Below are positions 1 through 7,425 of a stretch of DNA of 11,813 bases, in pieces; the stretch's first letter is position 1; each line of letters opens with the position of its first letter. Source of the stretch: an uncultured Bacteroidales bacterium (lineage in GTDB: Bacteria; Bacteroidota; Bacteroidia; Bacteroidales; FEN-979). Location of the stretch: NCBI GenBank assembly GCA_903928285.1, contig CAIYQH010000371.1, positions 1 through 11,813 of the forward strand, in the 5' to 3' direction. The notes beneath the pieces were generated by a model. That model did no database searches. It was not told the DNA's origin and saw nothing but the letters and a program-made list of their open reading frames with translations. A program made the position numbers and the translations under genes.

Positions 1-696
1 ATCCGCTTCTAAATCGGGGGTTAATGCTTTTATCACCTCAATCCGCCCCACCAATTCAGAACTAATGATATCCAGGTTCACTGACCGACCGGAAGAACTG
101 GTGCTTGGCATTAACGCGCCATCAATAAAGGCTGTGTTATACCTCGTGGGCATACCTCTTAAAATTAATTGTGAATTGCTGCCAAAACTGTTTTTTGTCA
201 TCGACACGCCCGAAACACGCTGCATTACATCTGCTACATTCTGATCGGGTAATGTTTCAATCTTTTCAGCGGTTATGATATTAAGGACCTGGATTGCATT
301 TTTCTCGGATTGACGTGCACTGTTCTCCGTATTTTGGATTCTGGTTCCAACTACATTAAACTCGTTAAGGTTCTCTTGTTTTGGCATCAGTTTGCAGTTG
401 ACTTCAATTACCGCATCACCGGAACCTACCGTAATGATGTGTTCATCATTGGAATAACCAACATAACTGCAAACCAGTTTATATTTGCCCTTCTCTATGT
501 TCTTTAAACGATACATACCATCCGATCCCGTGGAAGTGCCTTTTCCCAGTTCCTTAATGAGTATAGTGGCTCCGAGGACTGGTTCTCCTGTCCTTGAATC
601 AACCACTTTTCCCTTTATATCACCGGCAAATGATGAGCCGACTGTGAATATTATAACAAGAAATGTGAAAATCAGATCTTTACCTAAATTGACCAT
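1..696 (-). CDS. TonB-dependent outer-membrane receptor, N-terminal part (runs off the left edge)
   Basis: The reading frame is open from an ATG at 696 to the window edge, giving 232 residues and no stop. Residues 1-24 look like a signal peptide (hydrophobic LIFTFLVIIFTV, then SSFAG). Residues 26-103 form a carboxypeptidase-regulatory-like beta-sandwich (GKVVDSRTGEPVLGATI, then GTSTGSDGMY). From about residue 129 the TonB plug begins, with LPDQNVADVMQRVSGVS, LILRG and RIEVIKALTPDLEAD. That plug wording resembles the TonB-dependent receptors often annotated as the Xanthomonas/Caulobacter type, not classical SusC, which usually carries other plug motifs. The family imports ligands across the outer membrane using TonB energy. 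The ligand cannot be read here; the neighbouring glycoside genes suggest an oligosaccharide. The gene diverges from the response regulator at 962. The beta-barrel lies outside the window, and so does any SusD-like partner on that side. Confidence 0.9.
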   Translation of the reverse strand, partial: MVNLGKDLIFTFLVIIFTVGSSFAGDIKGKVVDSRTGEPVLGATILIKELGKGTSTGSDGMYRLKNIEKGKYKLVCSYVGYSNDEHIITVGSGDAVIEVNCKLMPKQENLNEFNVVGTRIQNTENSARQSEKNAIQVLNIITAEKIETLPDQNVADVMQRVSGVSMTKNSFGSNSQLILRGMPTRYNTAFIDGALMPSTSSSGRSVNLDIISSELVGRIEVIKALTPDLEAD

Positions 697-853
697 AGTT
701 GTTTATTAGTTCTGCAATTTTAGACAGGAATTAATATGCGGGCAATAGTACTTTTACCCTGGAAGGAATAGTGATTATGCTTTTCCGGTTATCAGAAAAG
801 GCAATCGACAGGTGTTGATTAAGATAGCAGGAGTCAGCACTGGAAAATTTAAT

Positions 854-899
854 AAATCGTTAATAAAGGGCATCATTATTAACCTGATAGTAACGATTT
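854..899. repeat. Perfect 9-base inverted repeat with a 28-base spacer, overlapping the 8-base repeat
   Basis: AAATCGTTA at 854-862 and TAACGATTT at 891-899 are exact reverse complements. The left arm shares bases 859-862 with the 8-base repeat, so only one of the two could form as a hairpin at a time; as protein sites on duplex DNA both could be used. Its right arm contains GTAACG, which recurs at 923-928. A regulatory role is inference. Confidence 0.45.
859..883. repeat. Perfect 8-base inverted repeat, candidate operator
   Basis: GTTAATAA at 859-866 and TTATTAAC at 876-883 are exact reverse complements separated by nine bases. The site lies about 55 bases upstream of the predicted -7 element of the response-regulator gene and is part of a cluster of related TAAC/GTTA words. 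It could be a dimer-binding site. The AT-rich content raises the odds of a chance repeat. Confidence 0.45.
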
Positions 900-937
900 C
901 TTAACAATTTTTTAATCAGCGCGTAACGTGAAAAGTC

Positions 938-945
938 TATTTTTG
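938..945 (+). promoter_or_regulatory. Bacteroidota-type -7 promoter element for the response-regulator gene
   Basis: TATTTTTG at 938-945 matches the Bacteroidota sigma-ABfr -7 consensus TAnnTTTG exactly. No clear TTG or TTTG -33 element lies at the usual distance; the sequence there is a T-run followed by AATC. Transcription would start near 951, leaving a leader of about ten bases before the ATG at 962, with no Shine-Dalgarno sequence. The missing -33 element could mean dependence on an activator. Confidence 0.45.
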
Positions 946-961
946 AGGCTTAACTTTACGG

Positions 962-1615
962 ATGACCGACGGAAACCGAAAACGTATTATTGTTGCCGAC
1001 GACCAGCCAATCGTAAGGATGGGTTTAAAGTTCCTTTTAGAACAAACTTCCGATTTATGCATTTCCGCCCAGGCCTCCAATCCGGCTGAATTGTTTGAAT
1101 TACTTGAAGAACAATCATTTGATCTTGTAATACTTGAATTGTTTTTACCCGGAAAAGATTCCCTGGATGTGCTGATAGAAACAAAACAAAGGAACAAAGC
1201 TTTACCAGTTGTCATTTACACTGCCTGCCTGGATGAACAGTTAACCATCCGGTTTATGAAAAATGGTGCATCGGCTTTTATCAATAAAAGAAGTCACCCG
1301 GATGAATTGGTTGAAGTACTGCGTAAAGTTCTGTCAGGGAAAAAACATTTCACGCTTCATCAGATGGAACGGATGTCTGAAATGTTCACAAATCCGGAAG
1401 AAACCGGAAAGGAATCTGTAGAATTGCTTACCGACAGGGAATTCCAGGTAATGTATATGATGGCATTAGGTTTGAACAGAGTCACCATTGCTAAAAACCT
1501 TTCAGTAAGCAAAAACACAGTCAGCAACCACCGATATAACATTTTAAAAAAAATGCATTGGTCCTCGAATGCAGAATTGGTGAGGTATGCCCTCAACCAT
1601 GGCATCAACAGATAA
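962..1615 (+). CDS. NarL/FixJ-family response regulator with Glu in place of the phospho-acceptor Asp
   Basis: This 217-residue protein has the usual two-domain layout of the family. The receiver domain (about 8-125) keeps the acidic pair Asp13-Asp14, the switch Thr87 and the conserved Lys109 (FINKR). The position aligned with the phosphorylated Asp (Asp59 in NarL numbering) is Glu59, within VILELFLPG. The LuxR-type helix-turn-helix occupies about 154-215 (LTDREFQVM, IAKNLSVSKNTVSNH, ELVRYALNHG). It should be a cytoplasmic DNA-binding regulator. Glu at this site often mimics phosphorylation, so activity may not depend on a kinase; no histidine kinase is seen in the window. The ATG at 962 leaves a complete receiver and sits just below an exact -7 element. 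The gene faces the end of the GH94 gene, 29 bases away, and diverges from the receptor. Its targets are unknown; the palindromes upstream and the adjacent operon are candidates. Confidence 0.9.
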   Translation: MTDGNRKRIIVADDQPIVRMGLKFLLEQTSDLCISAQASNPAELFELLEEQSFDLVILELFLPGKDSLDVLIETKQRNKALPVVIYTACLDEQLTIRFMKNGASAFINKRSHPDELVEVLRKVLSGKKHFTLHQMERMSEMFTNPEETGKESVELLTDREFQVMYMMALGLNRVTIAKNLSVSKNTVSNHRYNILKKMHWSSNAELVRYALNHGINR

Positions 1616-1644
1616 TTAAGCTGCCATGTAATCCTTCATCAATG

Positions 1645-4600
1645 CTACAACTGTATCTCGACAGTATTATCCTGCTCATTCAGCATGGCCAGAAAATGAT
1701 CGGTTGGAATGACCGCCCCGCCCGGGCGATACTTATTCTCTTCACAGATGAACGTAACAGGTTTCCCATTGATATGAATCGTCCTGGGGCTGCAACAATT
1801 TTCCCTGATGGAATATATGAATGTGACCGGATGGCCCAGGAATTCCATCGAAGCAGAAAAACCATTGAAGGTAATAGGCATGACAGGATCGACAATGATA
1901 TTTCCAGATTCACGCCGTAAACCCAGCAATCGTGAAACAACCAGGCCAATATAAATGCCCGGCCCGCTGGAATAGACCCGCCATCCGCCCCTGAGCGGAA
2001 ATTTTCCTGTTTTTATTTCTTCGTATCGTTCATCCGCTTCATAACGATTCCTGAAAATGACATCAGAACTGCTGTAATAGCAATTCGACTGTCGAACATC
2101 ACCGCATGACACAATGTCCCTGTAAGCCACCGGATTCGCCTGGCGAAGCGCTTTCACAAAGGCATCGGCCTTTCCCGTCAGGGAAAGTGATTCTGCATAA
2201 CGGATGTGTTCGTGTACATACATGATGCCAATTTCGCGTCCAAAAAACGTACTGCTTTCGGCTCTCTGGAACAGTGTTTGAATACCGCCTTTGTATTTGA
2301 GCGGACGGTTCATCAAACGGGCGCCGTCAGGTCCTTTGAGGTATTGTTCAATAAGATCCTGGTGGTGATGAGCCTGTTCTTTTGTAAAAATCCCACTGAT
2401 AATACCCCGGTTCATCGGCAAAATGCTATACTGTATATTGGTTTTCTCATCCCCTGGATGAAGCAGCAAACTGATCGTGTGGTCTTCTTCAACCAGGCCA
2501 TATCCTGCAACGACATCCTCCCTGACAAGGTATTCATTAAAATCTGCTTTGATCTGCTCGCAGATTTCTGCCAGTTCTTGCGCTTTTCCTTTATTACCGG
2601 TCTGTTCGTACACCGCTTTATATTGCATAAAAGCCTGGTAATTCATCTCAACGGTCCAGCTCGAGATCATGCGTTGTGCAAGATCCCTGCTTACCGGCTG
2701 CAGGGAATCGTTCCAGTCGCCACCGCCAAATGGCACCAATGAAGTGCCTGGAATAAATGAACCAACGATCTTCCGGATCAGCCTTTCAACATGTTCGCTG
2801 AGTGTCGTTTTCTCAGCATCGGAGTTACGTTTGTCATGGTAATAAGGCAACGTCTCGTCGAGGAGTTTCAGATCTCCGGTGATTTTAAAATAGTTGCTCA
2901 GAGCAATGATGCACCAGTAAATCACATCTCCGTGGGCGCTGTTTGCCCTAACATCTGAGTAACTGTCAAACATCCACCATTGAGGCCAACCACCATCCTG
3001 ATTCTGATTAGCGAATATGATGCGCAAGACCTGCCTGGCTTCATCATATTTTTCCATACACAATAATAAGTCGAAGGGTCCCTGGGCAATGTCGCGGGTT
3101 CCCCAGGCAGCTCCGCTAAATTGTTCCAGGCCGTAGGGTGTCAGGAAATGGACAAGTGCATTCATGCCATACCATGGCAGGATTTCCTGAAGGGCTGCAA
3201 TGTCTTTCTGGTCTCCCTTCAGCGACAGTTTTAAGCTTAGGTCCTGCCATACAGACTGGGCATCCGTGTAATCTGCAAACCACTGATCATCTGTGTTTCC
3301 AATTTTGGATATGCTGGCAGAGGAACATACCTCCCCGATAAAACTCATACAGAATTCTACTGTTTCCTGCAGATCGAACACTAAAAAAGAACCACCGTGA
3401 TTTTTTTGATCGCCATACAGCGCTTCATCACCGGATGCTTTATAACCGGCACTCACACTATTCACCCTAATCCTGAACTGGGCCTGCGGGAATTTACCGG
3501 CGATCAAACTGCCTGATTTTGGTTTCGCTACATATTCCCCGCTTGTTTTCCCCGGGCTGATCGTCCAGCCGTTCGCATCATCAAACTGATGCGTAATTAA
3601 CAATTTTATGGGAGGACCATTGATGACTTGGAAATCCATATTAACCAACGGAGCTGTTTTAGAGGTCCAGCTGCGCACCTGGAAACAATGACCGTCCGTT
3701 TTATAGATCCAGCGGCAATGATTCAAGCCGATCTCGAAAGCAGAAGGAATCCCCAGCAAATAACGCCGGCCATTCATCTCAACAAAGATCCTTTGTCCTG
3801 TTTCGGGTGCAAGGTTAAACTGGCTGGAACAAATTGAAAGCAGGATATTAAAATTGGTATTGCCTTGCGAAAGATGGGAATTGAAAACCCCAAATGCATA
3901 GGAGGTGGTCGATACAATATTTTCATCCGGGGCATATCCTGCTTTTGCCTGCATGATATTTGCATGCGCACGGTCAACCATGATCTCTTTCGTCCGCAAA
4001 ACAACATGGCTGTTTTGTTTGCAGAAGAATGACAGCAACCTGCCATCTTCCTCTTCAGGGTGACGCCGCTCTTTATCAAAAAACCTGTCAAGTTCCTGTG
4101 CGGTCAAATCGTCAACCGGCAAAAAAGCAGAAGTGTTGAATACGTTTCTTTCCGGAGTAATAAATCCATTGAAATTTTGAATTGGACCGTCATTGTCAAA
4201 TTCACGCATAAGACCCTCCAATTGGTTCAAATCATCTTCTGAGGTTGCCAACGGATGGTCTGGCAGGCAGGACGCTATGAACCCGCTTTTATGGTGATCC
4301 CCGGCGGCCAGGATAAATGGTTTTTCCTGCAACGAAAGAAAAGACGATTCGCCGGAATATTCGCCTCCCATACTATGTAAAAGCAGACCTTCCGGAATCC
4401 CTGTTTCCCTGTAAGATGTTCCAAAAAACTGCATGCCATCAGTACTTGCCGCAATGGCCCTGTTTTCACATGCCATCATCAGCCATGGATGACCACCCGA
4501 CTCCTTCATATTCTGACGGCAGCATATGACAGAACCAAAGACTTTATCTTCAAGAATACGCCGTTCAAGATACTGACTTACATAGTATTCGTTGATTAAT

Positions 4601-4989
4601 CCATCAGAGAGGGTCTTAAGCCCGGCATCCTGCAGATATACCAGGTCAAGTTCAACGGCTTCATCAGATATGTTGGTCATATCAATTTGCCATTTCCAGC
4701 TTGAACTTTTTTTTGAAAGTCGCAACATACATGAATAATCTATGCCGGACCAGGTGCCTTTGACCAAAAACATATCATCGCTTGCAGCAAATGAACTGTT
4801 ACTTTGCGGACCCAGAAGCGCTTTGTATTCTATTGAGGTTGTTCTTTTCCTCAAAAAAAGGTTGGCCCCTGATGTTGAAAAAGGGGTAGCCGCTGTGAGG
4901 CTTATCAGGATCGGATTAACTTCAATGCTCCTGACAGAGCCGTTTTCAAGGAAATCAAAAGATAATCCATGTGAATTTCTTATCTTCAT
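1645..4989 (-). CDS. GH94 glycoside phosphorylase, probable 1,2-beta-oligoglucan phosphorylase
   Basis: This 1114-residue protein has no signal peptide and should be cytoplasmic. GH94 signatures sit in the C-terminal half: GAAWGTRDIAQGPFDLLL (626-643) at the start of the (alpha/alpha)6 barrel, GGGDWNDSLQ (755-764) carrying the catalytic acid (probably Asp761), and the closing block VYSSGPGIYIG plus LLGLR and IIVDPVMP (1005-1038). GH94 enzymes cleave beta-glucosides with phosphate to give alpha-glucose 1-phosphate. Cellobiose phosphorylases have about 800 residues; 1,2-beta-oligoglucan phosphorylases have about 1100, with long N-terminal beta-sandwich domains like the first 570 residues here. 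That size match is my reason for the specificity, so GH94 is certain and the linkage only likely. The ATG overlaps the TGA of the GH35 frame as ATGA, implying coupled translation. It is the last gene of the operon and ends 29 bases from the convergent regulator. Confidence 0.88.
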   Translation of the reverse strand: MKIRNSHGLSFDFLENGSVRSIEVNPILISLTAATPFSTSGANLFLRKRTTSIEYKALLGPQSNSSFAASDDMFLVKGTWSGIDYSCMLRLSKKSSSWKWQIDMTNISDEAVELDLVYLQDAGLKTLSDGLINEYYVSQYLERRILEDKVFGSVICCRQNMKESGGHPWLMMACENRAIAASTDGMQFFGTSYRETGIPEGLLLHSMGGEYSGESSFLSLQEKPFILAAGDHHKSGFIASCLPDHPLATSEDDLNQLEGLMREFDNDGPIQNFNGFITPERNVFNTSAFLPVDDLTAQELDRFFDKERRHPEEEDGRLLSFFCKQNSHVVLRTKEIMVDRAHANIMQAKAGYAPDENIVSTTSYAFGVFNSHLSQGNTNFNILLSICSSQFNLAPETGQRIFVEMNGRRYLLGIPSAFEIGLNHCRWIYKTDGHCFQVRSWTSKTAPLVNMDFQVINGPPIKLLITHQFDDANGWTISPGKTSGEYVAKPKSGSLIAGKFPQAQFRIRVNSVSAGYKASGDEALYGDQKNHGGSFLVFDLQETVEFCMSFIGEVCSSASISKIGNTDDQWFADYTDAQSVWQDLSLKLSLKGDQKDIAALQEILPWYGMNALVHFLTPYGLEQFSGAAWGTRDIAQGPFDLLLCMEKYDEARQVLRIIFANQNQDGGWPQWWMFDSYSDVRANSAHGDVIYWCIIALSNYFKITGDLKLLDETLPYYHDKRNSDAEKTTLSEHVERLIRKIVGSFIPGTSLVPFGGGDWNDSLQPVSRDLAQRMISSWTVEMNYQAFMQYKAVYEQTGNKGKAQELAEICEQIKADFNEYLVREDVVAGYGLVEEDHTISLLLHPGDEKTNIQYSILPMNRGIISGIFTKEQAHHHQDLIEQYLKGPDGARLMNRPLKYKGGIQTLFQRAESSTFFGREIGIMYVHEHIRYAESLSLTGKADAFVKALRQANPVAYRDIVSCGDVRQSNCYYSSSDVIFRNRYEADERYEEIKTGKFPLRGGWRVYSSGPGIYIGLVVSRLLGLRRESGNIIVDPVMPITFNGFSASMEFLGHPVTFIYSIRENCCSPRTIHINGKPVTFICEENKYRPGGAVIPTDHFLAMLNEQDNTVEIQL
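2707..2718 (-). other. DWND catalytic motif of the GH94 enzyme
   Basis: Residues 758-761 read Asp-Trp-Asn-Asp. In GH94 this motif supplies the general acid for phosphorolysis. It is followed by Ser-Leu-Gln, whereas many cellobiose phosphorylases have Gly-Met-Asn at that point. The motif is intact, so the enzyme is expected to be active. Confidence 0.75.
4986..4989 (-). other. ATGA stop-start overlap between the GH35 reading frame and the GH94 gene
   Basis: On the minus strand, ATG of the GH94 gene (4989-4987) overlaps TGA (4988-4986), the natural stop of the GH35 frame. Such four-base overlaps are typical of translationally coupled genes. Its survival shows the GH35 frame was meant to run this far, past the internal TAA at 5480-5478. 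Confidence 0.85.
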
Positions 4990-5477
4990 TTTTTAATTAT
5001 AAAAACAGTTTCTTCCTGGTGCTTGTGGCTGTAATTGAATGCTATGCGCTTTTCGCCACGAATCATATCTACAGATTCACCCTCCATTGTTGCGGAATGG
5101 ATACGATGAACATTCGTGCCCTCAAAAACGATCTCGCCGGCCAGGTCACGATCTCCAAACAGGGTAATCTCAAGCTGACCGTCGATCTCCGCAACATGGA
5201 GAATATCAGATGTGCTGTGCAGAACCTTTAACCCTTCAGCAATTTCCAGGCAAACGGGGGTCAAAACACCATATAGGGCAGGCCATAATATCTTATCCCG
5301 GCTGTAAGGAATGGTGATGGTTTCGCCACTTTCCGGATGTGTATATTTCACCTTGCCGGACTGTTCTTCATTGTAGTAGTTCCCGATGAAAAGAACTGCC
5401 GAATGGTCAGGTGTGAATCGTTCTCTTAGGGCAATATAATCACTGTCCGTTGATGCCTGACGCAGCTGCGCACCGGA
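4986..5477 (-). pseudogene. C-terminal part of the GH35 gene, separated by an in-frame stop
   Basis: These 163 codons continue the GH35 reading frame without any shift after the TAA at 5480-5478. The first residues are SGAQLRQASTDSDYIALRE, followed by a beta-rich stretch (AVLFIGNYY, then VKYTHPESGETITIPYSRDKI) that looks like the C-terminal beta domain of the enzyme. The frame closes with the TGA that overlaps the GH94 ATG. A GTG at 5351 could in principle start a separate 121-residue protein, but it lies inside a beta strand region and the frame is coherent well upstream of it. I therefore read this as the tail of an enzyme of 808 amino acids plus one nonsense codon. Whether it is translated depends on whether the stop is real. 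Confidence 0.75.
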
Positions 5478-5480
5478 TTA
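5478..5480 (-). other. In-frame TAA interrupting the GH35 gene
   Basis: Codon 646 of the GH35 frame reads TAA between ...EAILK and SGAQLRQ.... Both sides stay in one frame, so no insertion or deletion is needed to explain it. A single C-to-T change of CAA (Gln) would create it. It may be a recent nonsense mutation, a sequencing or assembly error, or less likely a read-through site. Confidence 0.85.
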
Positions 5481-7415
5481 TTTCAGAATTGCTTCATATG
5501 CCGGTTTATGTCCTTCCGTGTCGAAACCCATCCATGTTCCCAGGTGAACCATGGATCCTTTTCCGAGTGTTTTTGTAAATCCGCAGGCCGATCCTTTCAA
5601 AGTCCTGGCAATGACTTCTGCGCCCTTGAGCGATTCTTCAGAATAGATGATCTGTGGATTCGCACACTTGATATCTTTCAGGTCGTATAGGTCGATCAGT
5701 GGCGAATCGATGGTTTCTCTTCCGGAGGGTGATATTGACAGCGCATCGCGAATGATGGTACAGGATTGCTGCGACATCTCACGGTCGGGAAGATAAGGGA
5801 ATAGAACACTGTTGCCCCCGGCTTTGGTATAATCAACAATGGTCTGCTGGTCCCTGGCATTCATCTCGTCCGTGCTGAAAACCCATACCTGTTTGTATTT
5901 AAGCAAAGTATCTGGGGAGGCCTTTTTAAGATCAACCATATCATAGTCAATATTAAGCACCTGCAGCACTTTCAGCAACCCGTCGAAATAGGCAGGCCGG
6001 CGGATCGCTGAAGCCGCGAACTGAAGTTCGCCAGCTTCGTTAAAAGGTCTTTCAAGCTCTGTTGCATAATAGGAAGGATAGAAAAGCACACAAACTTCAG
6101 CTTTTCTTTTTGCCTCCACGATAAGGCTTTCGGAGGTTTTTATTAACTTACTCATTCTTTTAATCAACGGGTAGGCACGGGTGCGGTCACCTTCGGCCGT
6201 GAGCGGATTGAACCAGTAAAAAGTCCCTCCGGAATACCCTTTGCGGGCCGGGTTGCGTCCCTGCGAGAACATATAATAGTTCCAACCGGTCAGTCCGTTG
6301 GCAATGCTCGCCTTGTAGAAGAGTTCCATCTCACGCGGATTCGGAACCACGTGATATTCACGCGAACCGCATTGTAACTCGGCAGCAAACAAGGGTTTGT
6401 TCCCCTGCATGGCAAATGTAATATCATTGATGATCCGGTCATCATGCATATTGCGGTATGATACAAATTCGGGAATGTGATCGACACCGAAAATGATCTC
6501 GCTCTTCTGATCGAACAAATCCTCATACATGGTGATATTGACAGGAAATTCATACCCGTTGCCATAGATCCAGCCAGGAAGATTATGATATAAAGGAACA
6601 TGTACTCCTTGCTCCCTGGCCATGCGGGTCAGCATCCTCAGATAGTCGCCATAGCAGGTTCTCCAGAAACAATGCCATTCATAATCACGGCCGCGATCAC
6701 CCTTTGAGGCATAGGGAATTTTGCTGCCGGGAGGAAGTTCCACCTGGGCAAAATCCTTGTAATCTGTGCCCCACAAACTATTCACCTCCTTAATACTTGC
6801 AAATTTATCCGACACATAGGAAATAAAACGATCCTTCACTGCATTCCCGTAATCTGCCTCGTGGGTCAGCCATGAAAACACACCGATCTCATTGCAAATC
6901 TGCATCATGATTACAGGGCCGCCCGCAGATAATTCGCGTTCACTGATGAAGGGCATGACCTGGTCATACCATAGGGTTACCTTTTCCAGGAACTTCGGAT
7001 TAAACAGGCTGACTCCGTCGCTTTGAATGATCCCGCCGGCGGGGTTGCGCATCCTGACTTTGTCACGGTACTGCTCCAAAAACCAGTCCGGCAATCCCGC
7101 TCCCCGGAATTCTGCCAGGATAAAGGGTCCCGGTTTTACGATGCAGGTTAATCCAAGAGCCTGGCAGCGCTGTAGCCAACCCTCCAGGTCGCGTTCGGGA
7201 CATCTTGAACCATCAAAATCAAACACAGACTCTTCCGGTTCGTGCCATGCCCATGGTACATAGGTGCTGACAGTTGTCAAGCCAGCCTCTTTCGCTGCTT
7301 CCAGGTGCTTGTCCCACAATTCGCGTTTAATCCTGAAGTAATGGATCTCTCCCGAATTGAGAAACACTTTGTTGCCGTTGAAATGAAAATTATCTTCCTG
7401 AATACTGAATTTCAT
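5478..7415 (-). CDS. GH35-family glycosidase or glycosyltransferase, N-terminal 645 residues (cut short by a stop)
   Basis: Residues 1 to about 420 form a GH35 TIM barrel: GEIHYFRIKRELWDKHL at the start, PGPFILAEFRGAGLPDWF (95-112), acid/base Glu176 in MQICNEIG and nucleophile Glu346 in PLFAAELQCG. Residues about 440-640 resemble the flavodoxin-like middle domain of large beta-galactosidases (VCVLFYPS, VWVFSTDEMN). The frame stops at 5478, but another 163 codons follow in frame, so the intended protein has about 808 residues. No signal peptide is seen, so it is probably cytoplasmic. GH35 is mostly beta-galactosidase, but it also contains archaeal exo-beta-glucosaminidases and a beta-1,2-glucosyltransferase from Ignavibacterium album. 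With a GH94 phosphorylase next door, action on beta-1,2-glucosides is the best guess; beta-galactosidase remains possible. Both catalytic residues lie before the stop. The ATG at 7415 is ten bases after the permease stop. Confidence 0.85.
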   Translation of the reverse strand: MKFSIQEDNFHFNGNKVFLNSGEIHYFRIKRELWDKHLEAAKEAGLTTVSTYVPWAWHEPEESVFDFDGSRCPERDLEGWLQRCQALGLTCIVKPGPFILAEFRGAGLPDWFLEQYRDKVRMRNPAGGIIQSDGVSLFNPKFLEKVTLWYDQVMPFISERELSAGGPVIMMQICNEIGVFSWLTHEADYGNAVKDRFISYVSDKFASIKEVNSLWGTDYKDFAQVELPPGSKIPYASKGDRGRDYEWHCFWRTCYGDYLRMLTRMAREQGVHVPLYHNLPGWIYGNGYEFPVNITMYEDLFDQKSEIIFGVDHIPEFVSYRNMHDDRIINDITFAMQGNKPLFAAELQCGSREYHVVPNPREMELFYKASIANGLTGWNYYMFSQGRNPARKGYSGGTFYWFNPLTAEGDRTRAYPLIKRMSKLIKTSESLIVEAKRKAEVCVLFYPSYYATELERPFNEAGELQFAASAIRRPAYFDGLLKVLQVLNIDYDMVDLKKASPDTLLKYKQVWVFSTDEMNARDQQTIVDYTKAGGNSVLFPYLPDREMSQQSCTIIRDALSISPSGRETIDSPLIDLYDLKDIKCANPQIIYSEESLKGAEVIARTLKGSACGFTKTLGKGSMVHLGTWMGFDTEGHKPAYEAILK

Positions 7416-7425
7416 TTGTCATTTG

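Larger units (their letters stand above)
697..961. promoter_or_regulatory. Divergent intergenic control region between the receptor and response-regulator genes
   Basis: This 265-base AT-rich region holds no credible gene and should contain the promoters of both divergent genes. It contains a 6-base inverted repeat at 780-785/795-800 (CTTTTC/GAAAAG), an 8-base perfect inverted repeat at 859-866/876-883 and a 9-base perfect inverted repeat at 854-862/891-899, the last two overlapping. GTAACG occurs at 890-895 and again at 923-928, 33 bases apart. A possible weak leftward promoter for the receptor is TAAAATTG (minus strand, 722-715, one mismatch to TAnnTTTG), with TTG 20 bases upstream at 745-743. 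The role as operator is inferred from position and symmetry only. Confidence 0.55.

Noticed and set aside
1..696. Classical SusC assignment
   Set aside because: The plug wording fits another TonB-dependent receptor type better and no SusD is visible, so I kept the general name.
780..800. CTTTTC/GAAAAG inverted repeat as a transcription terminator
   Set aside because: Its stem is only six bases, AT-rich, without a following T-run, and it lies between divergent genes where no terminator is needed.
2206..2742. 178-codon open frame on the plus strand inside the GH94 gene
   Set aside because: It lies antisense to a conserved catalytic domain, including the DWND motif, and its translation shows no domain. 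It is a shadow frame.
1645..4989. Cyclic beta-1,2-glucan synthase
   Set aside because: Those proteins are far longer (over 2000 residues), with membrane helices and a GT84 domain. This protein is soluble and has only the phosphorylase-type architecture.
4986..5351. Separate 121-residue gene starting at GTG 5351
   Set aside because: It is in the same frame as the GH35 gene, the frame is open and protein-like for 42 codons further upstream to the TAA, and there is no start signal. It is the GH35 C-terminus.
7390..7422. Ten-codon upstream open frame (ATG at 7422) overlapping the GH35 start, within a tandem TGACAAA repeat
   Set aside because: It is very short, lies between tightly packed operon genes, and could arise simply from the small duplication. 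There is no evidence of a leader-peptide role.
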